Below are positions 13,805-15,535 of a stretch of DNA of 15,535 nt, in pieces. A model generated the notes under the pieces. The model worked only from the letters and a program-made list of their open reading frames with translations, was not told the DNA's origin and ran no database searches. Position 1 is the first letter of the stretch; every line of letters begins with the position of its first letter. This DNA comes from Fimenecus sp964614605. GTDB taxonomy: Bacteria > Bacillota > Clostridia > Oscillospirales > Acutalibacteraceae. The DNA lies in contig CAZTLU010000035.1 of the NCBI GenBank assembly GCA_964614605.1, forward strand, positions 1 to 15,535, in the 5' to 3' direction. The translations under genes and the position numbers were made by a program.

Positions 13805-15316
13805 ATGAAAAATCAGAGAGGATTAGGCTTTATACTTTCCTATTTCAGCATATTTGTTTCATCGATGGTAGGTTTGTTGTTCACTCCCTATATGATTTCA
13901 AGTCTGGGGCAGGTAGAGTATGGGCTATATCAGTTGCTTTATGCTACTATAGGATATGTTGCTCTTCTTGATTTTGGTCTGGGCAGTACCTTAACAAGAT
14001 TTATCTTGAAATATAAATCAGAAGGCGATAAAGAAAAAGAGAATATAATTATTACAATGTGTGTCAAGCTTTACACAATAATCAGCATTGTAATATTTTT
14101 GTTGGTGTTTGTAATATCAACTCAGTTAGATAAGCTTTATCCCGAATCAATCAATGCAGAAAACTTAAGCTATGCACGAGAACTGTTTTTGGTTATGGGT
14201 GCAACAACAAGCGTCAGTTTGCTCAGCCATGCCTTAAGCGGAGTGGAGTATGCATATGAAAAATATGCGTATGTAAAGGGCCTTTATGTATTAAGACAGA
14301 TTCTTCGTGTTGTAGTCATAATAGTCTTGCTTCAGTTCGACTTGAATGCCAGAGCAGTTGTGTATGCAGATTTTGTAATAACAATAATACTTGCGGTAAT
14401 TGATGTTGTTTATTGCAAATTTGTACTTCACACTCCGATTTTTATAGGAAAATGGAATAATGCATATCTTAAAAGCCTGTTTTCATTTTCATTCTTTGTT
14501 TTCTTACAGATTATCATTACTCAAATCAATAACGGTATCGACAGAATAGTTCTCGGCAGATATTCCTGCCTTGAATATGTTGCACTTTACGGAGTTGTAA
14601 CACAACTGTATGCGTTATTCAATTCTATCGGCGGAGTAATTTCAACAATTACACTCCCAAAAATCAGTCAGGTTGTATTTGCTGATTCCTCTGTTGAAGA
14701 AACAACGGATTGTTGCGTAAAATACAGCCGAATTCAGCTTCACATTCTTGCACCGTTGATTGGCGGATTTATCTTGTTGGGTAAGTGTTTTGCTTCGCTC
14801 TGGGCACCGCAATATGATGCAACAGCAATTTATATTGTAGCGCTTTTGACTATTGCACCGCAGATTCTTGAATCCGTTGAGGGAACAATTTTCAATGTGA
14901 TGAAGGCTAAAAATCTTCAGGCAACAAGGTCCCTTCTTTTGTTGGGAGTCGCTGTAGTTCATATTGCGCTCTCTGTTGGCTTAACACAGGTATTCCCGCT
15001 TTACGGAACTGCAATAGGCTCTTGCATAAGCTTTGTTGTGGGTAACAATATTCTTTCAAATATTTACTATCACAAAAAAGTTGGCGTAAATATGTTTAGA
15101 TATTTCAAAAATCTTTTTAAAGGGATTTTACCCGCTTGGGTCATTTCAATTATATTCGGAATATTCATAAATCTCATTCCCGTCAGCGGTTGGCTTGGCT
15201 TTATAATCAGGGGCTGTTTATATGTTGCTGTTTATGGTGTGGCTATTTTGCTGATTGGATTGGATAAGTCAGAGAAACAAATTATAAATGGTATTTTGAA
15301 AAAAATAAGGAGATAA
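13805..15316 (+). CDS. Wzx-type oligosaccharide flippase (MOP superfamily)
   Basis: A 503-residue polytopic membrane protein of the polysaccharide-transport family, about 12-14 predicted spans. The N-terminal half has the family pattern with FTPYMISSLGQVEYGLYQL and DFGLGSTLTRF, where the small positively charged loop after the second span (LKYKSEGDKEKEN) is expected on the cytoplasmic side. A second copy of the fold follows after about residue 215 with INNGIDRIVLGRYS. It moves the finished lipid-linked repeat unit to the outer face, where a Wzy protein polymerises it. It comes 17 bases after the GNAT gene with a GAAGTGAG site. It ends 3 bases before the carboxyltransferase gene. No competing flippase or ABC transporter is seen, supporting the Wzx/Wzy route. 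Confidence 0.92.
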   Translation: MKNQRGLGFILSYFSIFVSSMVGLLFTPYMISSLGQVEYGLYQLLYATIGYVALLDFGLGSTLTRFILKYKSEGDKEKENIIITMCVKLYTIISIVIFLLVFVISTQLDKLYPESINAENLSYARELFLVMGATTSVSLLSHALSGVEYAYEKYAYVKGLYVLRQILRVVVIIVLLQFDLNARAVVYADFVITIILAVIDVVYCKFVLHTPIFIGKWNNAYLKSLFSFSFFVFLQIIITQINNGIDRIVLGRYSCLEYVALYGVVTQLYALFNSIGGVISTITLPKISQVVFADSSVEETTDCCVKYSRIQLHILAPLIGGFILLGKCFASLWAPQYDATAIYIVALLTIAPQILESVEGTIFNVMKAKNLQATRSLLLLGVAVVHIALSVGLTQVFPLYGTAIGSCISFVVGNNILSNIYYHKKVGVNMFRYFKNLFKGILPAWVISIIFGIFINLIPVSGWLGFIIRGCLYVAVYGVAILLIGLDKSEKQIINGILKKIRR

Positions 15317-15319
15317 ATT

Positions 15320-15535
15320 ATGTGGAACGAATCTGTATTGAATCGCCTTAATGAAAAACTTAATGCCTCAAAAAATGGTGGAGGCGCCAAAAGAATAGAT
15401 AAGCAACACTCTTCAGGTAAGCTTACAGCCCGCGAAAGATTGGACATACTCTTTGATAAGGATACATTCGTTGAAGTCGGTGGGCTTATCGAGTCAAGAA
15501 TTACCGATTTCGGACTTGAGGACAAAAAAGTTCCG
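15320..15535 (+). CDS. Acyl-CoA carboxylase carboxyltransferase subunit (PccB/MmdA family), N-terminal part
   Basis: Seventy-two codons are visible before the right edge. The segment GKLTARERLDILFD (33-46), followed by FVEVGGLIESR, is a signature of the beta-type carboxyltransferase shared by propionyl-CoA carboxylase, methylmalonyl-CoA decarboxylase and related biotin enzymes (usually about 510 residues). These move a carboxyl group between biotin and an acyl-CoA. An AAGGAGA site (15307-15313) overlaps the end of the flippase gene, and the start is 3 bases after its stop, so it is very likely cotranscribed with the polysaccharide operon. Whether it works as carboxylase or as sodium-pump decarboxylase depends on genes to the right that are not seen. 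Confidence 0.92.
   Translation, partial: MWNESVLNRLNEKLNASKNGGGAKRIDKQHSSGKLTARERLDILFDKDTFVEVGGLIESRITDFGLEDKKVP

Noticed and set aside
1..15535. CRISPR array, tRNA/rRNA genes, insertion sequence or transposase
   Set aside because: No regularly spaced repeats, no tRNA-like cloverleaf or rRNA segments, and no transposase-like protein were seen in any part of the window.

Overview
The window looks like an A+T-rich Gram-positive genome, most likely an anaerobic gut Clostridium-type (Firmicutes, Oscillospiraceae/Ruminococcaceae-like). This is inferred from strong AGGAGG-type ribosome binding sites, occasional TTG and GTG starts, tightly packed genes, a CofE-like ligase of the kind annotated in clostridia, and sigma-A style TTGACT/TATAAT promoters. 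No ribosomal or other taxonomic marker is present, so the assignment is tentative.

Left arm (1-2209, minus strand): a CofE/F420-0:glutamate-ligase-like gene is transcribed leftward from a good promoter at 2180-2209. It is followed by a GMP synthase ATP-pyrophosphatase gene that runs off the left edge and appears to start without a glutaminase domain.

Centre and right (2310-15316, plus strand): one long polysaccharide assembly operon of the Wzx/Wzy type starts at a near-consensus promoter at 2310-2338. In order it encodes: (1) an aldolase-aminotransferase fusion; (2) a PglC-like phosphoglycosyl transferase that loads the first sugar on the lipid carrier; (3) a PglD/NeuD-like sugar N-acetyltransferase; (4-6) three GT-B glycosyltransferases; (7, 8) two tandem paralogous Wzy/O-antigen-ligase-like membrane proteins; (9) a CE4 polysaccharide deacetylase; (10) a GNAT acyltransferase; (11) a Wzx flippase. 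Only 3 bases after the flippase stop an acyl-CoA carboxylase carboxyltransferase gene begins (15320) and runs off the right edge.

Reading the genes together (inference): the aminotransferase and acetyltransferase finish an amino sugar of the bacillosamine type on a nucleotide carrier, PglC-like moves it to undecaprenyl phosphate, and three glycosyltransferases could extend it to about a tetrasaccharide. Wzx flips it and a Wzy polymerises it. The deacetylase and GNAT could change the N-acyl decoration. The 4,6-dehydratase needed before the aminotransferase, and any chain-length or tyrosine-kinase regulators, are not in the window.

The most unusual points are the in-frame aldolase-aminotransferase fusion, which has an in-phase A_AAA_AAG heptamer exactly at the domain junction; the duplicated polymerase; the acyl-CoA carboxylase coupled to the operon; a structured, possibly repeat-derived 190-base gap inside an otherwise compact operon; and the apparently split GMP synthase.
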